Origin: Gillisia limnaea DSM 15749
Lineage (GTDB): Bacteria > Bacteroidota > Bacteroidia > Flavobacteriales > Flavobacteriaceae
Length of the DNA: 64,000 nucleotides
Direction of reading: 5' to 3'
NCBI RefSeq assembly: GCF_000243235.1
Contig: NZ_JH594606.1
Location: 3,367,609-3,431,608 of the forward strand
Shown here in pieces: positions 19,262 through 28,700 of this stretch; the first letter of the stretch is position 1, and the number at the start of each line of letters is the position of its first letter. The position numbers were made by a program, and so were the translations under genes. The notes beneath the pieces were generated by a model, which saw only the letters and a list, made by a program, of their open reading frames with translations, did no database searches and was not told where the DNA came from.

Positions 19262-21297
19262 TTCTTGCTATTTTTTATTTGTTTTTCCAATTGCTTAATT
19301 CTGTTTGTCAAAAATCCTACCTCATCTTGACCAAACTTCTCTCTATACAAATATTCTAATTGTTCTCTTATCATTGGTTCACCGACCATATCTATAGTTT
19401 GTTCAAGTCGTTCTCGATCTATATCTGAAATTGCTTTCTCAGCTTTAGGATCTAAAATTTTTAGGGCCCATTTCATTTTTTCCTCAGCAAATTTCCCCAT
19501 TGTGTTATCCATAAAAAATGAATCATCCAATAGTGAGTATATATTTGCTCCAAAAGTTTTTTTATGCTTAAGGTAAGGCTCAGACTTACCTTCTTTTACT
19601 TTTAAAATATTTTGATGTGGAATATCTGAAAGAATAAAAGGTGAGTGGGTGAGAAATAGAATATTAATGTTATCAATGAATTCATATTTGGCCTTTTCAA
19701 TAAAACTTAATAAATCGAAAATTATGTCTTTTTGAAAATTAGGATGATAATACAACTCGATCTCATCCAAAATTAAATTAATTGAATTATAGGTAACTAC
19801 CCCCTTTTTTTTATTCTTATAATTATTTTTATGCACTGAATCTATATTTTTTAAATGATAGATAATAGAGTTTAGAAAGTAGATTTTTTGTTTTTCACCT
19901 GAACTCAGTTCATTAAAATAACTACCATCTTCAAATTGTATTCTACTAACAAAGAAAGGAGGAGGAATGTAATCTATAGTATCTGTAAACCAATCATTTC
20001 GTCGTAGCTCTTTAATAGAATCAATAATATCTGTAGGTTTGAATTCGGTTTTTGAATCACCTTCAGAAACATTAAAAATATCTTTTCTTAAAAAATTTAA
20101 TGTCTGCCTAACCTTAATTGTTATATGGCTTCTATCCTGATGAAGTTCTTGAACATAAGACTTAGAATTTTTCTGTACTATTTTAAAATTATCCGGACTT
20201 TCCTTTTTACGAATTTTCCTATTATAATTAGAGAAAATCGAATATCGTGTAGGAATTGTAATTATTTTTTGGATAAGGTAGATCTCTGCAAGTTCCATTA
20301 TCCCACCTTTTATTATTGGATAATCCTCAGTACTGAACATCAAAGCATAAAGTGGTTTAATAATATTTTCCCGAAATTTTTGAATGTAATTGCTGGTAAA
20401 TCTTACTTCACCTGATTCCAAAAACTTATAGTTTTTATTATCCCCCAAAAATAGTTGAATTTTACTAATTGATGTTTTTGGATTAATATCATCATAGTCA
20501 TTTATACTTAATATATTCGCTAGTAATCTAGATCTAGTTAGATAGGTTTCTTTATTAACATCTATTAAACCTTTCTCCCGATAGGGATTGATTACAACTG
20601 GCATTTGATAACCATCATTCTTATGAAAAAAAGCCTTTATCCATATTCCAATCTCATTAGTATTAAAACCATATAAAGAATAATTTACTAACATGGAATA
20701 AAAGAATGGTTCAAGATCATCTCGAGTGTTTACCTTCTTCTTATTTCCTTTAAAGTAATAGTTATTACCTATGAATTCACTCTTTATCTTGAATAAATTG
20801 CCATTCCGTAATTCTAAAATATGAATGGTCTCATCGAGCAGATAAATTAACTCAACCTTAAGACCTTCTGAAATTTTCTTAGAATCTCTTTCATAATTTT
20901 TTTTCTCCTCAATTTCTAAACTTTCTAAACTGTCCAAATTAAGAAATTGATTTTGGTCAATAAAGTTGAGTTTGTCAGAAATTAAGAATAAGCTATATAG
21001 AAAAAGTTCAGACAATGCACTTTTACCACTTCCATTTTTGCCGACAATCGCAGATATATTAACCTTTATTGGATTTGAAATATCTTCTAAATTTTCAGTA
21101 GACATTCTATCGACATGAAAAAAGTTATCAGGATATGTACTGATGTTTTCAATTTCAACAATGTTATTCTCTAAGTCATCGAGCCTGAATTTGTAATCAT
21201 TATAAAATTGGTAGATTTCCTTTGAAACAAGATTTTTTAAGAATCTTCTTTCACACCCTTCTAAAGGTCTAATCGCTATTAATTTAAAATCACTCAT
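19258..21297 (-). CDS. PtuA-like ABC-type ATPase
   Basis: This 679-residue cytoplasmic protein is an ABC/SMC-class ATPase. Walker A is GKNGSGKS (86-93), the ABC signature is LSSGEKQ (464-470), Walker B is LILDEIELYYHP (508-519), and the switch His is in THSPFILSD (550-558). About 370 residues between Walker A and the signature form the insert usual in PtuA/OLD-like defence ATPases. The C-terminus (after about 600) is helical and charged, probably for oligomerisation. No TOPRIM domain is present, so it is not an OLD nuclease; nuclease activity should come from the coupled HNH protein. Septu is the best match. No reverse transcriptase is nearby, so it is not a retron of the Ec78 type. Confidence 0.85.
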   Translation of the reverse strand: MSDFKLIAIRPLEGCERRFLKNLVSKEIYQFYNDYKFRLDDLENNIVEIENISTYPDNFFHVDRMSTENLEDISNPIKVNISAIVGKNGSGKSALSELFLYSLFLISDKLNFIDQNQFLNLDSLESLEIEEKKNYERDSKKISEGLKVELIYLLDETIHILELRNGNLFKIKSEFIGNNYYFKGNKKKVNTRDDLEPFFYSMLVNYSLYGFNTNEIGIWIKAFFHKNDGYQMPVVINPYREKGLIDVNKETYLTRSRLLANILSINDYDDINPKTSISKIQLFLGDNKNYKFLESGEVRFTSNYIQKFRENIIKPLYALMFSTEDYPIIKGGIMELAEIYLIQKIITIPTRYSIFSNYNRKIRKKESPDNFKIVQKNSKSYVQELHQDRSHITIKVRQTLNFLRKDIFNVSEGDSKTEFKPTDIIDSIKELRRNDWFTDTIDYIPPPFFVSRIQFEDGSYFNELSSGEKQKIYFLNSIIYHLKNIDSVHKNNYKNKKKGVVTYNSINLILDEIELYYHPNFQKDIIFDLLSFIEKAKYEFIDNINILFLTHSPFILSDIPHQNILKVKEGKSEPYLKHKKTFGANIYSLLDDSFFMDNTMGKFAEEKMKWALKILDPKAEKAISDIDRERLEQTIDMVGEPMIREQLEYLYREKFGQDEVGFLTNRIKQLEKQIKNSKN

Positions 21298-21314
21298 CTT
21301 TTACCATATTTAAC

Positions 21315-21402
21315 TACTTCTTCTGCAACCAAAACAATTGCAACTTATACTTCCCAACAGTAAACTACCCATTCATTAACATTGCTAATAACCAATTGAA
21401 AG
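21315..21402 (-). pseudogene. Decayed copy of the hsdS 3' end (relic 2)
   Basis: On the reverse strand this stretch reads WLLAMLMNG, stop, then FTVG, matching the hsdS C-terminus WLLPMLMNGQVTVGEAEEQL. The run CCCATTCATTAACAT at 21368-21382 is identical to hsdS (22861-22875). The Gln codon CAG of hsdS is TAG here (21365-21367). It lies just upstream of the ATPase/HNH/AbiV operon. Confidence 0.8.
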
Positions 21403-21411
21403 ATTAAACGA

Positions 21412-21846
21412 TTATTTTTTTTTACTGCTGAAATATAATATTACTGCAACGAGGCAAAAACCTATAAAAGCCATAAAGTAGCTTACTGTATTAGCTTCAG
21501 AAAAAGCATGATTGCTCATGTTTTCGCGACCTCCGAAATTACTGACTATTAAATCATAGCTAATTAACTTCACTATAACAGCAAAAATTAACCCTATCAC
21601 AATGCGTTTGACTACTTCATTTGAGGATGCCTTAGGATCTTCTCTATTTGGAATTTGAGGTATCTCATCTATAGAGTCCGTGCTGATTAAAACTTTTATT
21701 TCAGGAATTTCATTAGGCTTCAACCAATTCTTATTTCCTTTTTTCCAAACTAAAGTGTTTTTAGAAATTTTATCCTTATTAATTTCTTGCAAGGTAAACG
21801 GTCCCTCCTTGTCTATTCCTTCTGTTAAATAATATAATTTTTCCAT
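21412..21846 (-). CDS. GYF_2-domain membrane protein
   Basis: This 144-residue protein has an N-terminal GYF_2 (DUF4339) domain: YYLTEGIDKEGPFTLQEI, followed by TLVWKKGNKNWLKPNEI. A Pro-rich linker comes next, then two membrane helices (about 86-106 and 121-138) and a short Lys tail. GYF-type domains bind proline-rich peptides; here the domain would face the cytoplasm. It is a paralogue of the gene directly upstream, with 25 bases between them, and the two helices match in position. Their location between two hsdS relics marks them as cargo of the restriction locus. Function unknown. Confidence 0.8.
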   Translation of the reverse strand: MEKLYYLTEGIDKEGPFTLQEINKDKISKNTLVWKKGNKNWLKPNEIPEIKVLISTDSIDEIPQIPNREDPKASSNEVVKRIVIGLIFAVIVKLISYDLIVSNFGGRENMSNHAFSEANTVSYFMAFIGFCLVAVILYFSSKKK

Positions 21847-21871
21847 AGGTATTCATTTTGGGGCAAATTGT

Positions 21872-22303
21872 TTAATTAATAAATACTTTCAATATTTTCT
21901 TTGTTACAATTAACGACACAAAAAACAATGCAATGCCAATAAAATAACTTCGACTATTAGCCACCTGTGAGACATAATGGCCATCATAATTTTCTAAATA
22001 CCATTGATAAATAAGAAACTTAGTGGCAAAGCCGACAACAATTGCAGTAACAATATGTTTGACATAGTTATCTGGGGGCTTTTGTATAGGATTAGCTTTT
22101 AAGTCATTATTTGTGACAGGAATGGGTGGTGGAATTTCTTCCGAATTCATACTAAATTCAGAGATATTTTGTAACTCTGTCCAAGAGTTCATTCCTTCTT
22201 TCCATACTAATGTATCGTTTGGAAGATTCCGATTCTTAATTTCATAGGTAGTATATGGCCCTATCTTTTCTCCTTCTTTAATGTAGTAGTAATAATTATC
22301 CAT
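21872..22303 (-). CDS. GYF_2-domain membrane protein (paralogue)
   Basis: This 143-residue protein is built like its downstream neighbour: GYF_2 domain at residues 3-50 (YYYYIKEGEKIGPYTTYEI and TLVWKEGMNSWTEL), a linker containing IPPPIP, and two membrane helices (about 83-102 and 116-137). The IPPPIP linker is itself a plausible ligand for a GYF domain, so the two paralogues may bind each other. Start at ATG 22303 gives the conserved N-terminal YYYY strand. Function unknown; location suggests an accessory or defence role, which is inference. Confidence 0.8.
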   Translation of the reverse strand: MDNYYYYIKEGEKIGPYTTYEIKNRNLPNDTLVWKEGMNSWTELQNISEFSMNSEEIPPPIPVTNNDLKANPIQKPPDNYVKHIVTAIVVGFATKFLIYQWYLENYDGHYVSQVANSRSYFIGIALFFVSLIVTKKILKVFIN

Positions 22304-22430
22304 GTGATATAAGGTATTTTAATTAAATTGTCTTGTTCCCAGTCATCATTAATCATTTCCTAGAATCTATCAAGTAAGGCATAATGCCTATACGATGAGG
22401 AATACTCTATTTATATTTTATATTTAACTC

Positions 22431-22515
22431 CAACCATTCCCAATTCATCCTTAGCCTCACCATTAGTAGCCTACCCATGCATAATTATTGGTAATACCCA
22501 TCTCTTAACTCCTGT
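22431..22515 (-). pseudogene. Decayed copy of the hsdS 3' end (relic 1)
   Basis: The reverse strand reads WVLPIIMHG, stop, then ATNGEAKDELGMV, against WLLPMLMNGQVTVGEAEEQLGMV in functional HsdS. The stop TAG (22471-22473) falls at the same Gln codon as in the second relic. It sits between the 62-aa frame behind hsdS and the GYF pair. Confidence 0.85.
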
Positions 22516-22544
22516 GACATTTTGGAATTGGTATAGTGGGATGA

Positions 22545-22733
22545 TCAATTATTTGTCAAATAAATATCAGAATTTGCGTTTTCAAGTAAGCTACGTAAAT
22601 ACAGATAAGAGTGACTTGAATTACAAACGTCTATTAATGTTTCAGTCTTTAATTTATTTGTTGTTTCAGGACCATACCCGTAATCTGAAGCAATCAGTTC
22701 TATCATTTCCTTTCTTAACAATACTCTTTTCAT
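22545..22733 (-). CDS. Small protein of 62 residues downstream of hsdS, unknown
   Basis: The frame could be read further upstream, but the first part overlaps AT-rich spacer and the end of hsdS; ATG at 22733 gives MKRVLLRKEMIELIASDYGY, a sensible soluble start. The protein is short, with a basic N-terminus and a probable helix pair (MIELIASDYGY, TLIDVCNSSHSYLYLRSLLE). I recognise no family. It follows hsdS by 58 bases in the same direction and lies before hsdS relic 1, so it may itself be acquired cargo. Confidence 0.4.
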   Translation of the reverse strand: MKRVLLRKEMIELIASDYGYGPETTNKLKTETLIDVCNSSHSYLYLRSLLENANSDIYLTNN

Positions 22734-22791
22734 AGTTTTTTGTTTTAATATAACTACCAAACTAAAAATGTAAATAAAGTTTTTAGAAAAT

Positions 22792-24147
22792 TTAATTATA
22801 CTTCTCTCTTTCCTCCGCAACCATACCCAATTGCTCTTCAGCCTCACCCACAGTAACCTGCCCATTCATTAACATAGGCAATAACCAATCTCTAAGCTCT
22901 GCGAGTTTTTGATTTTCTTTTAGATAAGTTTGCTTTTGAGCTTGTATTGGTTTTGCGTAATCATAAAAATGCGCCATAACTATATCGTCAGGAATTACAA
23001 CTTGATGATTGGTAACAAAAGACTCGAATAATAAGTTTTTAATTCCACTAGTTTTTCCTTCCCAACCAAATAAAACTCCTGCATCATATAAGCGATTCCA
23101 TTCGTATGCAAAATTATATAGTGCTTTTTCTTTTTTCAGAGTTACAGCTTTACAGAAGTTTGAACAGATTAAAGGGTTTTCAAATCTTTCTATAGTCTCT
23201 TTTGTAATGAAAGCCATTCTACCTGTAGATTGTGTTGGACTTCCTCCTGAAATTTCAATTATAAAATCTCCAACCTCCATTAATTTATGGCTGTTTTTTT
23301 CTAAAACATATCGTGTAGGACTTTTAACTTCTCCTTTACCGTTCAAGCCATTTAGATCTGCACCACGAATACAAGACACCTTGATTACATAATTACCTTC
23401 TTCTGTTTCTTTTCCCCAATCTCCACTTTTATCATTTTTAATCCAAGCCGACAAAGAATCAACCTCCCATCCCTCAGGAATCTCACGTTTCAATTCCTCA
23501 TTAAAAACCATTGTACCACCCGAAGATTTATATGGTTCGCCATTGGGATCCGGGAAATCGAACTGCACAAACCAATAATCGTAAAGCGTTATTGCCATCG
23601 CTTCTAACTTCTGATTTATTTTGTTGTTGACTTCTATTTTGGCATCTAAATCAGAAATTATTTTTGTTGCATTACTATAATTTATTGAATCAAAAATAGG
23701 AACCATTAAGTCAGCGACATGCTGAGTGTTTATAACGCCTTGAACAGACCCTTTCACTGATCCTTTTATTTGATCTTTAATAAAAGGAGAATCAAAATGT
23801 AATTTTAAAAGCTTCGAAGATATTATATCAACATCCGGGCGAATTATAACTGCATTTAAAACTTGAGCTTCTTCTTCAAGTTCATAAACCATAGCATTTC
23901 CGTTTGAGCCATGACGGGCGATAATAAGGTCTCCCTTAAATAATTGTGATTTTTTATTTTTCTTATGAAACTGTAGAGTTACATATTTCAACTGTTTTAA
24001 GTTGAAATCATCAATATCAGTTGTTCTTATTATTGGAACACTACCAATTACATCTGAGCTACAATAAAAATCGTTCACTGGACCAACAAATCCAACTTTC
24101 ACACGCTTCACAACATCTTTTAATCTTTCAAATCTAAAACCTCTCAT
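22792..24147 (-). CDS. hsdS: Type I restriction enzyme specificity subunit
   Basis: This 451-residue subunit determines the DNA target of the type I enzyme. Two target-recognition domains (about 1-150 and 210-380) are separated by the conserved helical spacer SDLDAKIEVNNKINQKLEAM and LYDYWFVQFDFPDPNGEPYK, and followed by the second conserved spacer (LKENQKLAELRDWLLPMLMNGQ). Size is normal. Its start overlaps the end of hsdM by 14 bases, so it is translated from the same message. The 3' end has two decayed copies downstream (22431-22515 and 21315-21402), which suggests that this end has served as a recombination point. Confidence 0.95.
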   Translation of the reverse strand: MRGFRFERLKDVVKRVKVGFVGPVNDFYCSSDVIGSVPIIRTTDIDDFNLKQLKYVTLQFHKKNKKSQLFKGDLIIARHGSNGNAMVYELEEEAQVLNAVIIRPDVDIISSKLLKLHFDSPFIKDQIKGSVKGSVQGVINTQHVADLMVPIFDSINYSNATKIISDLDAKIEVNNKINQKLEAMAITLYDYWFVQFDFPDPNGEPYKSSGGTMVFNEELKREIPEGWEVDSLSAWIKNDKSGDWGKETEEGNYVIKVSCIRGADLNGLNGKGEVKSPTRYVLEKNSHKLMEVGDFIIEISGGSPTQSTGRMAFITKETIERFENPLICSNFCKAVTLKKEKALYNFAYEWNRLYDAGVLFGWEGKTSGIKNLLFESFVTNHQVVIPDDIVMAHFYDYAKPIQAQKQTYLKENQKLAELRDWLLPMLMNGQVTVGEAEEQLGMVAEEREKYN

Positions 24148-25762
24148 ATCCTATTTTATTAAGATTTTTTTGAATATCCAGACTTATTGATTTTGAATCA
24201 TCAAATAATTTATTCAAACCATTTTTAAAATCGTCCATTTTCACTGTAAACTCTTCTGCTGTAATATCTATATATTCAATTTTAACTTCAAAATATTGTC
24301 CTGCATTTAGGCTATAGTTTTTCGCTTTTAGATCGTCATAAGAAACCACAACAGAAAAATCGTCTTTAGCCTCTTTGGCATTAAATACGTCTATAATTTG
24401 TTGCTCTTCGGCATCGCTTAAAACGGTTTTTTGGTTTTTACCCTCTTTTACTTTGGTTCCTAAATTAGAGGCATCTACCAACACCACATCTTTGGTATTG
24501 GTTTTATCTAAAAACAAAATACTCACGTTGGTACCTGTAGTTGCAAATATGTTAGACGGCATAGAGACCACACCTGATAGCATTTTACTTGCTACTAGTT
24601 TTTGTCTAATTTTTTTATCGATACCAGATTGTGCAGTTATAAAACCTGTAGGCACTACAATGGCTGCTTTTCCTTTAGAGCTTAAACTGTGTATGATGTG
24701 TTGAATAAACAGTAAGTAAATAGCCATTGAGTCTTTCTTTTTGGCGGGCACTTTTGGGATACCAGCAAAAAAGCGTTCCTTATTGGCTTTGCTATCTAAA
24801 TCTGCACTGTATTCACTAAAATTCAACTTAAAAGGTGGATTAGATACTATATAATCAAACTTTTCTAACTGCCCGTTGTCTTGTTTGTGATACGGGCTTA
24901 GAATGGTATTGCCTTGTATAATGTTTTGTATGGAATGAACCAGATTGTTTAAAATAAGGTTTAAACGTAACAGGGCAGAGGATTTCTGCGAGATGTCTTG
25001 GGAGTAGATGGTACATTTATCTTCCCCAATGGCATGCGCCAAATTCATGAGAAGAGTCCCAGATCCTGCACTTGGGTCGTAACAGGTTACATTGTTTACA
25101 TTAGTGTCCGTTACCAAACAGGAAGCCATAATTTTAGCTACGGCATGTGGTGTGAAATATTCGGCATATTTACCACCGCTATTGGTGTTGTAATCTTTAA
25201 TTAAATACTCGAAAATAGTCGCGAAAAAGTCAAATTTCTGTGTAAAAATATGCTCAAAGCTAAAGGTGATAAGTTTGTTCACTAAGGCTTTGCAAAAGGC
25301 ATCTCTATTGTCTGAAACATACTTGCTAATGTTCTCGAACAATACTATTTTTTCTCCACCTTGAGTAAGCACAGAGAAAATATCGTTATTGGCTTTAGCA
25401 ACATCCAATAGGGTTTGGTCAAAAATATCTGCAAACTGTGGTTGATTTTGTTGTTCAAATAACCGAGACAATAAGTTTTTAGGTGCAATACGCGCGGTGT
25501 TTTCGCTTATTTGCATCGTGAGCATTTCTAGATCATCTTCAGAATATTTTTTTAAGGCTTCATCAAAATCATCCGCTTTGGCTAGATCAGGATCTAATAA
25601 TTTTAATTCGTAAACGTATTTATCGTTTAAGAATTTATATAAAAATACCTGGGAGATTATTTTAAATTCGTTTCCGTCATTTCCTAAACCGTAATTGGCA
25701 CACACGCTTTTAAGATCGTCTATAAGTGCTTTGGTTTGGGTTTCAAATTGGTTTGTAGTCAT
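24134..25762 (-). CDS. hsdM: Type I restriction enzyme modification subunit
   Basis: This 542-residue N6-adenine methyltransferase has the N-terminal HsdM helical domain (LKSVCANYGLGNDGNEFKII) and the catalytic domain with the SAM-binding motif DPSAGSGTLLMNLA and the catalytic NPPF (YIVSNPPFKLNF). GGKYAEYFTPHAVAKIMA is the characteristic entry to the methylase domain. It works with HsdS as the methylase and with HsdR and HsdS as the nuclease. It begins 9 bases after the hsdR stop and overlaps hsdS, forming a compact R-M-S operon. No defects seen, so the methylase is probably active. Confidence 0.96.
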   Translation of the reverse strand: MTTNQFETQTKALIDDLKSVCANYGLGNDGNEFKIISQVFLYKFLNDKYVYELKLLDPDLAKADDFDEALKKYSEDDLEMLTMQISENTARIAPKNLLSRLFEQQNQPQFADIFDQTLLDVAKANNDIFSVLTQGGEKIVLFENISKYVSDNRDAFCKALVNKLITFSFEHIFTQKFDFFATIFEYLIKDYNTNSGGKYAEYFTPHAVAKIMASCLVTDTNVNNVTCYDPSAGSGTLLMNLAHAIGEDKCTIYSQDISQKSSALLRLNLILNNLVHSIQNIIQGNTILSPYHKQDNGQLEKFDYIVSNPPFKLNFSEYSADLDSKANKERFFAGIPKVPAKKKDSMAIYLLFIQHIIHSLSSKGKAAIVVPTGFITAQSGIDKKIRQKLVASKMLSGVVSMPSNIFATTGTNVSILFLDKTNTKDVVLVDASNLGTKVKEGKNQKTVLSDAEEQQIIDVFNAKEAKDDFSVVVSYDDLKAKNYSLNAGQYFEVKIEYIDITAEEFTVKMDDFKNGLNKLFDDSKSISLDIQKNLNKIGYERF

Positions 25763-25771
25763 GCTTTATTT

Positions 25772-28700
25772 TTAGGCAACGTAACCGTTGTATTCGTTCA
25801 TATATTCTTTTATTATTATACTATTAATGCGTTTAACATCTGTTGTAGTAATGTTTATATTTTGTTCTGTTTTAAATTGATTAATTACCAATCGCATTAC
25901 CATTTTCTCGACATAACTCTCGTTCTCTAGAATTTTTGAGTTTTGCAAAATCTCTTTATCTACAGCGGTTTTTAATCCTTTTAGCGCATCAAATAATTTA
26001 CGTTCGCTTTCAGTTAAGGGGTCTTTTTCCATTAAGCGCTTGTGTATGCGTGCATACTTAGCATCGTAATCATACTTTGCTTTCAGCAGTCGGTTTTCGC
26101 GCTCCAGGGTTTTGGATTTATCGTAAATATCATTTAAAGCTTTAATGTTGGCTTCCATTTCTTCTTTGGTTACCTCACTTAGATTTTTCTTTTTAAATAA
26201 ACGTTCTAATTCTTCGCGTAAAGAAACAAAAATTGGATCGCGAGGATCAAAATTGCCTCCTAACATTTCACGTGTTTTTTGTAGGATGTCTTTAAGCTCG
26301 TCTGCCAATACCATTTCCTCTTCTTTTATCTTGGTAAAAGCAAAAATAACATCTTCTAAAGCCGTGTTTAAAATATTGGTAGTTTCTACGTTGTTTTCTA
26401 AGGCTTCTCTTGTATTTATTAAGTTTAACCTATCGTTTGCCAGACGAGATAAAACAGATAGTTTCCTGAAGTCTAATTTTTCTAGTAACTCAAAATTACC
26501 AGATAACCGAATGAGATTATAAAGTTCTTTGGCATTGTTTAATGCTTTTGATATTTGGCGGATTTCTGTGCGCTCATTGATTTCAGATATTTGCTCACCA
26601 AAGACTGTCGCATTTTCTGTATTAAATTTGAAAAGAACATCTTTTATCTCTTCAATCTCCTCTTTTATTTCTTCCGCAGATTTAAAAAGGTTGGAGTAGT
26701 GCTGCATTTCATCTCCCAATTCAGATTGCAGTTCATTGAAATAATCTTGATTGGTTTGGTCAAACTCTTTTTGAATATCAGCAAAATCTACTACGTAGCC
26801 GTATTTATGATTTTTATAAGTCCTATTAACACGTGTTAGTGCTTGTAACAAATTGTGGCTTTTGATCTTTCTACCAATGTATAATTTCTTTAATCGCTTG
26901 GCATCAAATCCAGTTAATAGCATATTATATACAAATAGAAAATCTAGGTTACCTGCTTTAAAATCGGAAACCCAATCCTTGCGGTCTTGTTTGGTGCCTA
27001 CATCATGTAAAATGACTTGTGCCGAGCTTACTTTGCTTTCCCCTCTCTTTTTACTTCCGTAACTCGCTGGCTCTTCAGCAGCTTGATAATAATAACCCTT
27101 TAATTTATTGGCAAACTTATCTTGAAAGATCTCATGCATCATCTTAGCTTGATCTGATGAATCGCAAACTACCATACCACCAATACTATTGTCATCCATA
27201 GCTATTCTTGCTTGCTCCATATCTCTAACTATATAGTCTAGCATAGGTTCTACAAACTTGGTATGTGCATAAATAACTTTCTTATCTGCGTCACCTTTTA
27301 AAACTTTTAGTTCTTCCAGGACTTCTTTTAAAGCCATTTTGTAATTAGTCGCTATTTCTTCACGAATCAACCGCAGGGTATACCCATCTTTAATAGATAG
27401 ATTATAGTAATATTTATGAATATAATCTCCAAATAAGGTTTTGGAATTATATTCTTTACCTAACAAAGGCGTACCAGTTAAACCAATTTTCACCGAATGT
27501 TTGTCAGCTAATTCCAAATTGGCTAAAAAACTACCTTTTGGGTTATAGCTTCTATGAACCTCATCTAAAAAGAACACACGTTGCAGACTTAAATTGTAGT
27601 CGTTATTTTTTATAACATCCGGATCGTCTTTAAACTTCTGAATGTTTACGACCGTAATCTCAGCTTTACCAGAACTGTTGTGAATGACTTTGGTTGATTT
27701 AATGTCTTTTGTAAAAGCCTCTTTAGAATCAATTTTATAAACTACTAATCCACGAGCAGTAAACTCTTTAGCGGCCTGTGTTAATAAATCCAATCGGTCT
27801 ACAATAAAGTAAAACTTAGGGATGATATTCTTCTTTTGATAAAAATCTGTAAGATGTTTTACATTAAAATAAGCCAAAGCTGTTTTTCCTGATCCTTGAG
27901 TATGCCATATAATCCCCTTTTTAATACCCTTCTCCAGCTTATTCTCAATCGCTTTAGTTGCAAATAACTGTGGATATCGCATGACATGTTTTTCCAACCC
28001 ATTTTCTTCTTCTACATAAGCTAATGCATATTGCAGAATAAATTTTAATCGGTCTCTTTCAAATAAAGATGTTGAAATAGAATTGGTGGGTGACTTTGGA
28101 TTTTTATTAGAGATAAATTCTTGTGAATTTTTAATACTCAATAAATTGGTGTCTTTTAAAACCACGTTTTCTTCTTCCTCAGAAATTGGATTCAAAATCG
28201 TATTCAAATCGAATGTTTCTTCTTCTCTAAAGTAATTGAATATAGGTTTATGGTAATTGGTTGTACTATAAAAAGCACCTTCTAACATTTGAGTGTCATC
28301 TTCACTATATTTCATGTTGTTAGAAAACACCATGAGTTGCGTAAGATTGATGAACTTTCGAAATTTCTTATTTTGAAAACGCCTTTGCATGCGTTTATGT
28401 TCGTCTTGAACACCATTTCTATTATTAGGCTTCTTAACTTCAATAAACACTAAAGGCATTCCATTAATTAAAAGAATGATGTCTGGTCTAAAGGTTTCAT
28501 CATCCTTTTGATATGGGAGTTCTGTTATAATATGAAAAGAATTATTGTCAAAGTTTTCAAAGTCAATTAATTTAACTCCTGATTGATCAATTAATTTATT
28601 ATAAAAAGCACGTCCTAAATCTTCGTTTTCTAATGACAATGAAACCTCATCATACACTTTCTTGATATCGTTCTCTGATAATCCAGGATTGATAATGTGA

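Noticed and set aside
17554..21297. Retron of the Ec78 type (PtuA/PtuB effectors with reverse transcriptase)
   Set aside because: No reverse transcriptase or msr/msd-like region is present beside the ATPase/HNH pair.
22545..22865. Longer 106-codon version of the small frame after hsdS
   Set aside because: The first 44 codons overlap the end of hsdS and an AT-rich spacer; the inner ATG at 22733 gives a normal protein start.
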